Origin: Streptomyces sp. NBC_00442
GTDB taxonomy: Bacteria; Actinomycetota; Actinomycetes; Streptomycetales; Streptomycetaceae
NCBI RefSeq assembly: GCF_036014195.1
Contig: NZ_CP107918.1
Coordinates: 2,790,001 to 2,854,000 of the forward strand
Reading direction: 5' to 3'
Length of the DNA: 64,000 nt
In this document: positions 26,108 through 33,589 of the stretch, piece after piece
How positions within the stretch are numbered: position 1 is the stretch's first letter
How the letters are laid out: each line of letters begins with the position of its first letter
The notes under the pieces: generated by a model
What the model saw: the letters and a program-made list of their open reading frames with translations, nothing else
The model's database searches: none
What the model was told of the DNA's origin: nothing
Translations under genes and position numbers: made by a program

Positions 26108-27736
26108 CTAGCGCAGGCGCAGCGCCTTCATCGCCTTGAGGCTGAGGGTCATGAAGGCCGCGTACTTCTCGTCGTCCATGCCGAAGGAGGGGGCGAGCGG
26201 GATGACGCGCTGCTGGGCGACGGTCTGCGCCTCGGTGTACTTGAGGATGCCCTCGGAGCCGTGGCGGCGGCCGAGCCCCGAGTCCTTCATGCCGCCCATC
26301 GGCGACTGGACGCTGCCGTACGCGGGGGCGTACCCCTCGTTGATGTTGACCGTGCCGGTGCTCAGCTTGGCCGCCACCTCGTGGCCGCGGCGCGAATCCT
26401 TCGTCCAGACCGAGGAGTTGAGGCCGTACGGCGTGCCGTTGGCCTGCTCGATCACCTCGTCCTCGTCCGTGAAGCGGTAGACGGAGACGACCGGCCCGAA
26501 GGTCTCCTCGGTGCACACCGCCATGGGCGCCTCGACGCCGTCCAGGATGGTGGGCTCGTAGAAGAGCGGGCCGATGTCGGGGCGGGCGACGCCGCCGGCG
26601 ACGAGCGTGGCGCCCTTGGCGACGGCCTCCTCGACGTGCCGGGTGACGGTCTCCAGCTGACGCTCGCCGACCAGCGAGCCCATGTCCGCCCCGTACGCCA
26701 GCGACCGGCCGAGCCGCATCGCCTTCGTCCGTGCGGCGAACCGGTCGAGGAACGCGTCGGCGATCGACGCGTGCACGTACAGCCGCTCGATCGAGATGCA
26801 GAGCTGTCCGGCCGAGGAGAAGCAGGCGCGCACCGCGCCCGCCGCCGCCTTCTCCACATCGGCGTCGTGCAGCACGAGCATGGCGTTCTTGCCGCCCAAC
26901 TCCAGCGACACGCCCACCAGTCGGGCCGCCGCGCCCTGGGCGACCTCGCGGCCGGTGCGGGTCGAGCCGGTGAAGGAGACGTAGTCGGCGTGCTTGACCA
27001 CCTCGGGGCCGACGACGGGACCGTCACCGAGCACGACCTGGAAGACCTCGGCCGGAAGGCCCGCCTCGATCAGCAGGTCGCGCGCCCACAGCGCGGTCAG
27101 CGCGGTCTCGGTGTCGGGCTTCATCACGACGGCGTTGCCGGCGACGAACGCGGGCAGCGCGTCGCCCACCGACAGCTCCAGCGGGTAGTTCCAGGGCGCG
27201 ATCTGCCCGACCACCCCGCGCGGCTGGCGCAGCTCGGTGACCTTGGTCAGGGTAGGCACGACTCCCGTGTGCCGCTTGGGCTTCAGGTAGGCGGGGGCCT
27301 TGCGCCCGTAGTGGCGGGCGGCGACGGCGACCGCCTGCACCTCCTCGTGCGCGTGCAGGCGCGCCTTGCCCGTCTCCAGCTGGATCAGGTCGAGCACCTC
27401 GGCCTGGCGCGCGAGCACGAGATCGTGGAAGCGCAGCAGCACCGCGGCCCGGGTACGGACCGGTGTCGCGGCCCAGGCGCGCTGCGCCGTGCGGGCGCGG
27501 GCGAACGCCTCGGCGACGTCGTCGGGCGTGGACTCGGGCAGGTCGGCGAGCTTCTCCCCGCTGAACGGCGTGTGGTTGGCGGTCCGCCCCGAGCCGACCA
27601 CACCCCGCGTGAGCTGGGCGACCAGCTGCGCCGTGACGACGTCTGCGGCGGTGCGCGCCCCCGCCGGGGCGGGGGCCACCGGATTGGTACCGGCGGGCGT
27701 GAGGGTGGTCGTGGGCGAGGCCTGCGAGTCCGTCAT
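26108..27736 (-). CDS. NADP-dependent succinate-semialdehyde dehydrogenase-like aldehyde dehydrogenase
   Basis: This 542-residue aldehyde dehydrogenase has the cofactor motif FTGSTRTGREV, the general-base Glu in SLELGGKNA and the catalytic Cys in SSAGQLCIS, and it is of normal length. Overall it is closest to actinobacterial GabD2-type succinate-semialdehyde dehydrogenases, which feed succinate from 4-aminobutyrate breakdown into the citric acid cycle. Other aldehydes are possible, since the next gene is a GMC oxidoreductase. I start at ATG 27736: no ribosome site is present, but TACGCT lies exactly six bases upstream on the coding strand (27748-27743), which fits a leaderless mRNA. Confidence 0.85.
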   Translation of the reverse strand: MTDSQASPTTTLTPAGTNPVAPAPAGARTAADVVTAQLVAQLTRGVVGSGRTANHTPFSGEKLADLPESTPDDVAEAFARARTAQRAWAATPVRTRAAVLLRFHDLVLARQAEVLDLIQLETGKARLHAHEEVQAVAVAARHYGRKAPAYLKPKRHTGVVPTLTKVTELRQPRGVVGQIAPWNYPLELSVGDALPAFVAGNAVVMKPDTETALTALWARDLLIEAGLPAEVFQVVLGDGPVVGPEVVKHADYVSFTGSTRTGREVAQGAAARLVGVSLELGGKNAMLVLHDADVEKAAAGAVRACFSSAGQLCISIERLYVHASIADAFLDRFAARTKAMRLGRSLAYGADMGSLVGERQLETVTRHVEEAVAKGATLVAGGVARPDIGPLFYEPTILDGVEAPMAVCTEETFGPVVSVYRFTDEDEVIEQANGTPYGLNSSVWTKDSRRGHEVAAKLSTGTVNINEGYAPAYGSVQSPMGGMKDSGLGRRHGSEGILKYTEAQTVAQQRVIPLAPSFGMDDEKYAAFMTLSLKAMKALRLR

Positions 27737-27880
27737 GGGGGGAGCGTATGCCGGGAAGGGCACTTTCGGTACCCGTCGGTAACAGCTTTTCGGGGCCCGC
27801 CGATCATGCCAGCGATCACTGGCCGCATAAGTGCTGATCAGCGACTTGTGCGGTCGACGACGGATCGGACACGGACCGGA

Positions 27881-29644
27881 TCACAGGTCGTGGATCTTCA
27901 GGCCTCCGGAGACTTCGGCGAAGAGTGCCTCGCCGTCCTTGGCGCCCTTGCCCGCCGCCGGCATCGAGACGCGCAGCCGCCAGTAGGCCGTGCCCTTACC
28001 CGGCACGAGCAGCTCGTGGTAGCGGTAGCGGACCGGATTGGTCCTGGAGGAAGCCGAGTTCGGGGTGTAGTCGGTGACCAGGTCGTACGCCTTCTTGCCC
28101 TGGTGCTCGACGGTCGCGGTGGTCACCTTGCCGTCCTTGAACTCGATACCGTCCTTGCCGCCCTTCTCGTAGTACGCCTTCCAGGTCGCGGGGTCGGCGG
28201 GCAACGTGGCGCCGGTCTTGTCCGTGGCCGGGTCGAGCCGGTCGGCGTAGATCGTGAAGACGGCACTCGGGTCGTCGTACGTGACGCTGTCGCCGTCGCT
28301 GCTCTGGGTGCGGGCGTAGTCGTCGGGGACCGTCATGTCCGCCTTGAGCACCTCGTTCTCCGGCCTGACCTGCCAGCCGTCGGGAAGGCCACCGCCGCCG
28401 AACGGGTCCGCGAGGAGCAGCACGAGCGCGGCCGCCACGGCCACGAAGCCGCCGCCGAGCCCGTACCGCGCACGGCGGCTCTCGGCGAGGACGGGCGGCA
28501 GCCAGCGGTTCGCGCCGGGTGCGCTCCCGCCCGCGGACCGCCCGGCCGCGGCACGTCCGCCGGCGGACCGCCCGCCGGGCCGTCCTGCCGCGGACTGCCC
28601 GTTCGTCGTGGACGCGGCCGGTTCGGGGGCGGCCACGGCCTCCAGGGTGGCCCGGACCTCCGCCGAACTCGGCCTGGCCGCAGGGTCCTTGCGCAGCAGC
28701 TGCATGACGAGCGTGCCGAACGCGCCGGAGCCGCGGGCAGGCATCTGCGGCTCCGCGGACAGCACCGCCTGGAGGGTCGCCGGGGTGTTGCTCCGGCGGT
28801 AGGGCGACATGCCCTCGACGGCCGCGTACAGGACGACGCCGAGCGACCACAGGTCCGACTCCGGGCCCGGACGCTGCCCCAACACCCTTTCCGGAGAGAT
28901 GAATTCGGGCGAGCCGACGAAGGCACCCGTCTCGGTCAGGCCCTGTTCGCCCTCGACCTGGGCGATGCCGAAGTCGGTGAGCACGACCCGGTCGCCGCGC
29001 CCGAGCAGCACGTTGTCCGGCTTGACGTCACGGTGCAGGACACCGGCCTCGTGCGCCGCCGCGAGCGCGCCGAGGACGGCGAGACCGGTCCTGGCGGCCT
29101 CGCGGACGTCGAGCGTGCCCTCCTGGAGCCGGTCGGCGAGCGACTGGCCGCGCACGAGTTCCATCACGATCCACGGCTTGCCGTCCTCCCCGCCCTCCAT
29201 GACGACGTCGTGCACGGTGACCACGGACGGATGGTCGATGCGGGCCGCGGCGCGGGCCTCGCGCCGCATGCGCAGATGGACGGTGGACCGCTCGCGATCG
29301 CCCAAGTGGTCCGGCACGCGCGGCTCCTTGACCGCCACGTCACGCTCGACGACCTCGTCGCGGGCCCGCCAGACCGTGCCCATTCCTCCGTGCCCGAGCC
29401 GTGCGACCAGCCGGTAGCGCCCGCCGAGCAGCCGGCCGGTGCCGTCGTCGACGGGTTGCTGCGCCGGGCCGTGGTGCTGCGTCGGCTCGTGGGCCGCCGG
29501 GTCGTGCGGCCGCGCCGGCTCGTGCGGTGCCGGATCGTGCGGCCGCGCCGGCTCGTGCGGCTGCTGCCGCGGCACCGGGGCGGGCTGCGGGGGCCGCAGG
29601 GCGTAGCTGGTGGGCTCGTCCGCCCGCCCTCCATCGTTCGTCAT
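27881..29644 (-). CDS. Transmembrane Ser/Thr protein kinase, cluster member 1
   Basis: This 587-residue protein opens with a His/Pro-rich repeat (HEPARPHDPAP twice), then an intact PknB-type kinase domain from about residue 70 to 335. It has the glycine loop RLGHGGMGTVW, the ATP-binding Lys in DVAVKE, the catalytic HRDVKPDN and metal-binding DFG. A Gly/Ser/Ala linker, one membrane helix near 415 and an outer domain of about 155 residues follow. The ATG at 29644 has AGGATG upstream. It is the last of five kinase genes on this strand; the matching S. coelicolor cluster (about SCO4775-4779, which includes PkaI) has been tied to the spore-wall synthesis complex. Confidence 0.9.
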   Translation of the reverse strand: MTNDGGRADEPTSYALRPPQPAPVPRQQPHEPARPHDPAPHEPARPHDPAAHEPTQHHGPAQQPVDDGTGRLLGGRYRLVARLGHGGMGTVWRARDEVVERDVAVKEPRVPDHLGDRERSTVHLRMRREARAAARIDHPSVVTVHDVVMEGGEDGKPWIVMELVRGQSLADRLQEGTLDVREAARTGLAVLGALAAAHEAGVLHRDVKPDNVLLGRGDRVVLTDFGIAQVEGEQGLTETGAFVGSPEFISPERVLGQRPGPESDLWSLGVVLYAAVEGMSPYRRSNTPATLQAVLSAEPQMPARGSGAFGTLVMQLLRKDPAARPSSAEVRATLEAVAAPEPAASTTNGQSAAGRPGGRSAGGRAAAGRSAGGSAPGANRWLPPVLAESRRARYGLGGGFVAVAAALVLLLADPFGGGGLPDGWQVRPENEVLKADMTVPDDYARTQSSDGDSVTYDDPSAVFTIYADRLDPATDKTGATLPADPATWKAYYEKGGKDGIEFKDGKVTTATVEHQGKKAYDLVTDYTPNSASSRTNPVRYRYHELLVPGKGTAYWRLRVSMPAAGKGAKDGEALFAEVSGGLKIHDL

Positions 29645-29717
29645 GACCACATCCTGACGAACGGCGCCGCCCGGTGCCACGCCGGGCCCGGTGCGGATGC
29701 AGAGCCGTGACACAAGT

Positions 29718-31532
29718 TCAGAGTTCGGGTACGAAGGAGTCGAGCGCGGTGTCGAAGGTCCGCTTGGCCTCGTCGAGCCGGCCGACCGGCGCCGACACCC
29801 ACACGTCGTACATCCGCCCCAGGGCGTCCCAGCTGATGTCGTAGGTGTGCCGGGCTCCCTCGGTCTTGGTGAAGCCGTTCCAGGTGAACTCCCACAGCGC
29901 GGCGTCGTGCCCGCGGTGCGTGGTGGCGGTGACCTTGCCGTCGCGGTATCCGGGGTTGCTGACAGGCCCGGCAGCGGCCTCCTGCCGCATGACGCCGAGC
30001 GGCCCCGCGGGCACGGTGTGCTGCGTCCGGATCCCCACTTTCAGGGCGCCGTCCGGGGAGTTGTAGAACACGCGCTGCGCGTCGGTGGTGCGTACGTAGC
30101 CCTCGGGCAGCGCGAGCCCGAAGCCGTCCGGGTCACGCACGAAATGGAATCCGGCGGGGATCGGCGGCGGGCCGGCCCGCCGCGGGGGCGGCGGAGGCGG
30201 CGGAGGCGGCCGCCGTGGCGCTTCGCCCTGCGCCGCGGACGCGGTGGTGACCGGGGACGCGGGCGCGCCGGCGACCATGCTCGGCACGGACCGCTCCCCC
30301 GCGTCGCGACCCGTTTCCAGGCCGCCGAGCGCGAACACCGCGACGGCCGCGCCCGCCCCTGCCAGGACGAGCACGAGGGCGGCCCCCGCCAGAAGGCTCC
30401 GGGCCCGCCACGGCCGGGCGACGGACACGGTCGCGGCGCCGGGGGTGCCGGGCGGATCGGAAACGGCGGCCCGCTCGGAAACGGCGGCCCGCTCGGAGCC
30501 CTCGGGCGGCTCGGAGAGCTCGGGCCGCTCGGGGCCGGTCCACCCCGGGACGGGCGACTCGGCGGACGGGGATACGACGGATGGCGATACGGCGGGCGGA
30601 GACACGGCGGGCGGCGGGGTCGTCGCGGAGGGGATGCGGTCGGCCGGCGTGGGGCGCGGCCACGGTGTGCTGCCCGTGGCGATGAAGACGCGCAACAGCG
30701 ATTCGGCCTCGGCCGCGCCGATGCGGCACGCCGGGTCCCGCTCCAGGAGACCCTGGACGACGGGCAGCAACGGCCCCGCGGCGGCGGGCGGCCGGATCTC
30801 GTCCACGACGACGGCGTGCAGGACTCCGCCCAACGAGTCCCGGTGGAAAGGCGATTCACCACTGAGGGCCGCGCAGAGCAGCGCGCCGAGCGACCACAGG
30901 TCGGAGGCGGGCCCGGCCCCGGCGCCCTGCATCCGTTCCGGCGCGGTGTACTCGGGCGAGCCGACGAACGCGCCCTCCTCGCTGATCGTCGCGGCACCGG
31001 GCACCTGGGCGATGCCGAAGTCGGTGAGCACGACGCGCCCGTTGTCCTCCTCGATGAGGACGTTGGCGGGCTTGAGGTCGCGGTGGAGCACACCCCTGGC
31101 GTGCGCGGTGGCCAGCGCACCGAGGAGCGCCACCCCGATCCGCGCGGCCTCGTCGGCCCCGACGGGCCCCTTGGTGGCGAGGCGGTCGGCGAGCGAGCCG
31201 CCGTCGACGAGTTCCATCACGATGTACGAACGGCGGGCACCGGCCGCGTCGTCGGGCGGGCGGTCCTCGACGACGTCGTGCACGACGATCACGTGCGGGT
31301 GTTTGATCTGGGCGACCGCACGGGCCTCGCGCAGCGCCGCGGTGGCCGGGGCGCCGCCCTCGGGGTGGAGTTCCTTCACGGCGACCTGGCGGCCGAGCAA
31401 TTCGTCGTGCGCCCGCCACACCGTGCCCATCCCGCCCCGCCCCAGCCGCCTCCCCAGGCGGTAACGCCCGGCGATCAGGCGGGAGTCGGGCCGGTCACGA
31501 GGTGCGCCTGGATCCTGCTCTGCTGTGGGCAT
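29718..31532 (-). CDS. Transmembrane Ser/Thr protein kinase, cluster member 2
   Basis: In this 604-residue protein the kinase domain begins almost at the N-terminus (LGRGGMGTVW near 30, QVAVKE, HRDLKPAN, LTDFG), so it should be active. A Pro/Ser/Glu-rich linker contains short repeats (AAVSERAAVSDPPG). One membrane helix follows (LLAGAALVLVLAGAGAAVAVF), then a Pro tract and an outer domain with FHFVRDPDGFGLALPEGY and ALWEFTWNGF. Those motifs recur in the outer domains of the neighbouring kinases. The gap to the next gene is 73 bases, which suggests an operon. Confidence 0.9.
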   Translation of the reverse strand: MPTAEQDPGAPRDRPDSRLIAGRYRLGRRLGRGGMGTVWRAHDELLGRQVAVKELHPEGGAPATAALREARAVAQIKHPHVIVVHDVVEDRPPDDAAGARRSYIVMELVDGGSLADRLATKGPVGADEAARIGVALLGALATAHARGVLHRDLKPANVLIEEDNGRVVLTDFGIAQVPGAATISEEGAFVGSPEYTAPERMQGAGAGPASDLWSLGALLCAALSGESPFHRDSLGGVLHAVVVDEIRPPAAAGPLLPVVQGLLERDPACRIGAAEAESLLRVFIATGSTPWPRPTPADRIPSATTPPPAVSPPAVSPSVVSPSAESPVPGWTGPERPELSEPPEGSERAAVSERAAVSDPPGTPGAATVSVARPWRARSLLAGAALVLVLAGAGAAVAVFALGGLETGRDAGERSVPSMVAGAPASPVTTASAAQGEAPRRPPPPPPPPPRRAGPPPIPAGFHFVRDPDGFGLALPEGYVRTTDAQRVFYNSPDGALKVGIRTQHTVPAGPLGVMRQEAAAGPVSNPGYRDGKVTATTHRGHDAALWEFTWNGFTKTEGARHTYDISWDALGRMYDVWVSAPVGRLDEAKRTFDTALDSFVPEL

Positions 31533-31646
31533 GGGGTTCCCCCTCGATCTCCCCGCACGCGTGAAGGCCCATCATGCCGCACCCCGGCGGCCTCCGGCGG
31601 CGTTCGCCACACGTAGGGAAACCGGCCGCTCGCGCGCCGCTCGGCC

Positions 31647-31682
31647 GCCCGCTCGGCCACCCGGCGGGCCGCCCGCTCAGCC
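31647..31682. repeat. 24-bp in-frame duplication at the stop of kinase gene 3
   Basis: GCCCGCTCGGCC (31647-31658) and GCCCGCTCAGCC (31671-31682) lie 24 bases apart within a longer similar segment. On the coding strand the right copy contains the TGA stop and the left copy has CGA in its place, so the duplication is in frame but has lost the second stop. Confidence 0.7.
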
Positions 31683-33386
31683 GCCCGAGGCCGAGGGCTG
31701 CCAGCTCTGGAGCACCGTGTCGAACTGCTGGCGGATGGTCGCCCAGTCCTCTTCGGGGCCCGACATGTAAAGGGCGTACTCGGGCTTGCCGCCGTCGCCG
31801 TAATACATCTGGTCGATGGCGTGCCGCTTGCCGGGGAAGTCCTGCTTCTCCGTGTAGGTGAACTCCCAGAGGGAGGACTTCACCTGGTCGCGGTAGTTGT
31901 TGCTGTGCAGGGTGACCCGCTTGTACAGGGGCAGCCGGTCCTTGAGCGACTTCTCCATGTTGAGCATGTGCATGTACGGGTTCTCGAAGTCCGGAACCTT
32001 GTCGATGCTGATGCGGATGCGGTGCTTGCCGTTGTCCGGGGTGTAGTCGATCTCGGTGCCGTCCATCTGGCGCTTCCAGCCCTTGGGCACGAGCAGGGTG
32101 AAGCCGGCCCTGTCCGTGACCCGCTGCCAGCCGGCGGGCACCGACTGGTCGCCCCCGCTGGGCTGTCGGCCGGCCTCCGGGGACGAGGGCGCGGCGGACC
32201 CGGTCGCACCCGGCCCCGCTCCCGTGCCAGAACCGCCCCTGCCCTCCTGGTACTTCAGGTAGGCGAACCCGGTGCCCACGCCGACCACGGCGGCCAGCGC
32301 GACCACCAGCGCCACGGTGCGCCAGCGCCGCCTGCGGGGCGCCGGTGCCTGAGCCGGAGCCTGCCCCTGCCCGTGCCCCTGCGTCGGCACCCGAGGCGGC
32401 TGGGGCGCTTCGGGGGCCGGCTGCGGGCGCGATGCGGCGTTCGCCACGGTGGGCCCGGTCTGCGCGCCCGCGGCCGAGCGCAGCTCCGCCGCGGAGAGCG
32501 GCCCCGTCGGCACATGGGCCTGGGCGGCCAGGGACGCGCGGCCCTCCATCGCGTCGAGGAACATCCGCTCGGCCTGCTCCACCGAGGGCCGTTCCTCCGG
32601 CGACTTGCGCAGCAGCGCGATGATGACGGGCCCCAGCGCTCCGGCCCGGTCCGGCGCCGGAGGCTCCTCCTCCACCACGGCCTGCATGGTGGAGATCGGC
32701 GAGTCCCTCCGGAACGGCGACTCGCCCTGCACCGCGGCGTACAGGGTGGCGCCGAGCGACCACAGGTCGGAGGCGGGCCCCGGGTGGGCTCCCTGGACCC
32801 GTTCGGGCGCCAGATAGTCGATGGAGCCGACGAGTTCACCGGTCCTGGTAATGGTGACGTCGCCCTCGATGGCGGCGATCCCGAAATCGGTGAGCAGTAC
32901 CCGGCCGTCCCGGGCGAGCAGCACGTTGCCCGGCTTCACGTCCCGGTGCAGGACACCGGCCGTGTGCGCGGCACGCAGCGCGCCGAGGACGTGCAGCCCG
33001 ATGCGGGCGGCTTCGCGCGCCTCGATGCGGTGGCCGTCGGCCTCCTTGACGGCGTCGGCGAGCGAGGGCCCGTCGACGTACTGCATGACGATCCAGGGCC
33101 GGTTGTCGTGGTCGAGGACGTCGTGGACGGTGACCACGCCGGGGTGGGTGATGCGGGCGGCGGCCCGCGCCTCCTTCTGGGTGCGGGCGTGCAGTACCGC
33201 CCGGTCGGCCTCGGCGACGTACAGGGCGGCGGTCAATTCCTTGACGGCCACGGTACGGTGCAGGACCTCGTCGTGGGCGCGCCAGACCTTGCCCATGCCG
33301 CCGCGGCCTATCGCGTCTCCGAGCCGATAGCGCCCGGCCAGCAACAGCCCCGCTCCGGAGCCGCTCGTGCTGTGAGTGTTTTCCAC
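31677..33386 (-). CDS. Transmembrane Ser/Thr protein kinase, cluster member 3
   Basis: This 569-residue protein has an N-terminal active-type kinase domain (IGRGGMGKVW, TVAVKE, HRDVKPGN, LTDFG), then a Gln/Pro-rich linker, one membrane helix (TVALVVALAAVVGVGTGFAYL) and an outer domain of about 150 residues. That domain shows GWQRVTDRAGFTLLVPKGWKR and SLWEFTYTE, closely matching kinase 2. The start is GTG 33386 (MENTHS) with a G-rich ribosome site very close to it. The upstream 203-base gap is the longest before the pseudokinase gene and may hold a promoter. Confidence 0.9.
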   Translation of the reverse strand: MENTHSTSGSGAGLLLAGRYRLGDAIGRGGMGKVWRAHDEVLHRTVAVKELTAALYVAEADRAVLHARTQKEARAAARITHPGVVTVHDVLDHDNRPWIVMQYVDGPSLADAVKEADGHRIEAREAARIGLHVLGALRAAHTAGVLHRDVKPGNVLLARDGRVLLTDFGIAAIEGDVTITRTGELVGSIDYLAPERVQGAHPGPASDLWSLGATLYAAVQGESPFRRDSPISTMQAVVEEEPPAPDRAGALGPVIIALLRKSPEERPSVEQAERMFLDAMEGRASLAAQAHVPTGPLSAAELRSAAGAQTGPTVANAASRPQPAPEAPQPPRVPTQGHGQGQAPAQAPAPRRRRWRTVALVVALAAVVGVGTGFAYLKYQEGRGGSGTGAGPGATGSAAPSSPEAGRQPSGGDQSVPAGWQRVTDRAGFTLLVPKGWKRQMDGTEIDYTPDNGKHRIRISIDKVPDFENPYMHMLNMEKSLKDRLPLYKRVTLHSNNYRDQVKSSLWEFTYTEKQDFPGKRHAIDQMYYGDGGKPEYALYMSGPEEDWATIRQQFDTVLQSWQPSASGG

Positions 33387-33589
33387 GTCCCCCGCCCACC
33401 CAGACCTTTCCTACGGAGCCAGATTACGGAGCGGAATCCGGCCAGGGAACCTCGGGGGCACCCAACCGTGACCCCGCGAACCGTCCTTACCGCGATGACC
33501 TGGTCTTTCACCGGAGCAACGCAATCCGCACACACGTGGAATCCCGTGCCGGCGGGGCGATTTCGGAGAGTGCGGAGCGTGACCGGCCG

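Noticed and set aside
26045..29710. Plus-strand open frame of 1221 codons across the aldehyde dehydrogenase and kinase 1 genes
   Set aside because: It is an antisense shadow spanning two well-supported genes and their gap, with Arg/Gly/Val-rich composition typical of such frames.
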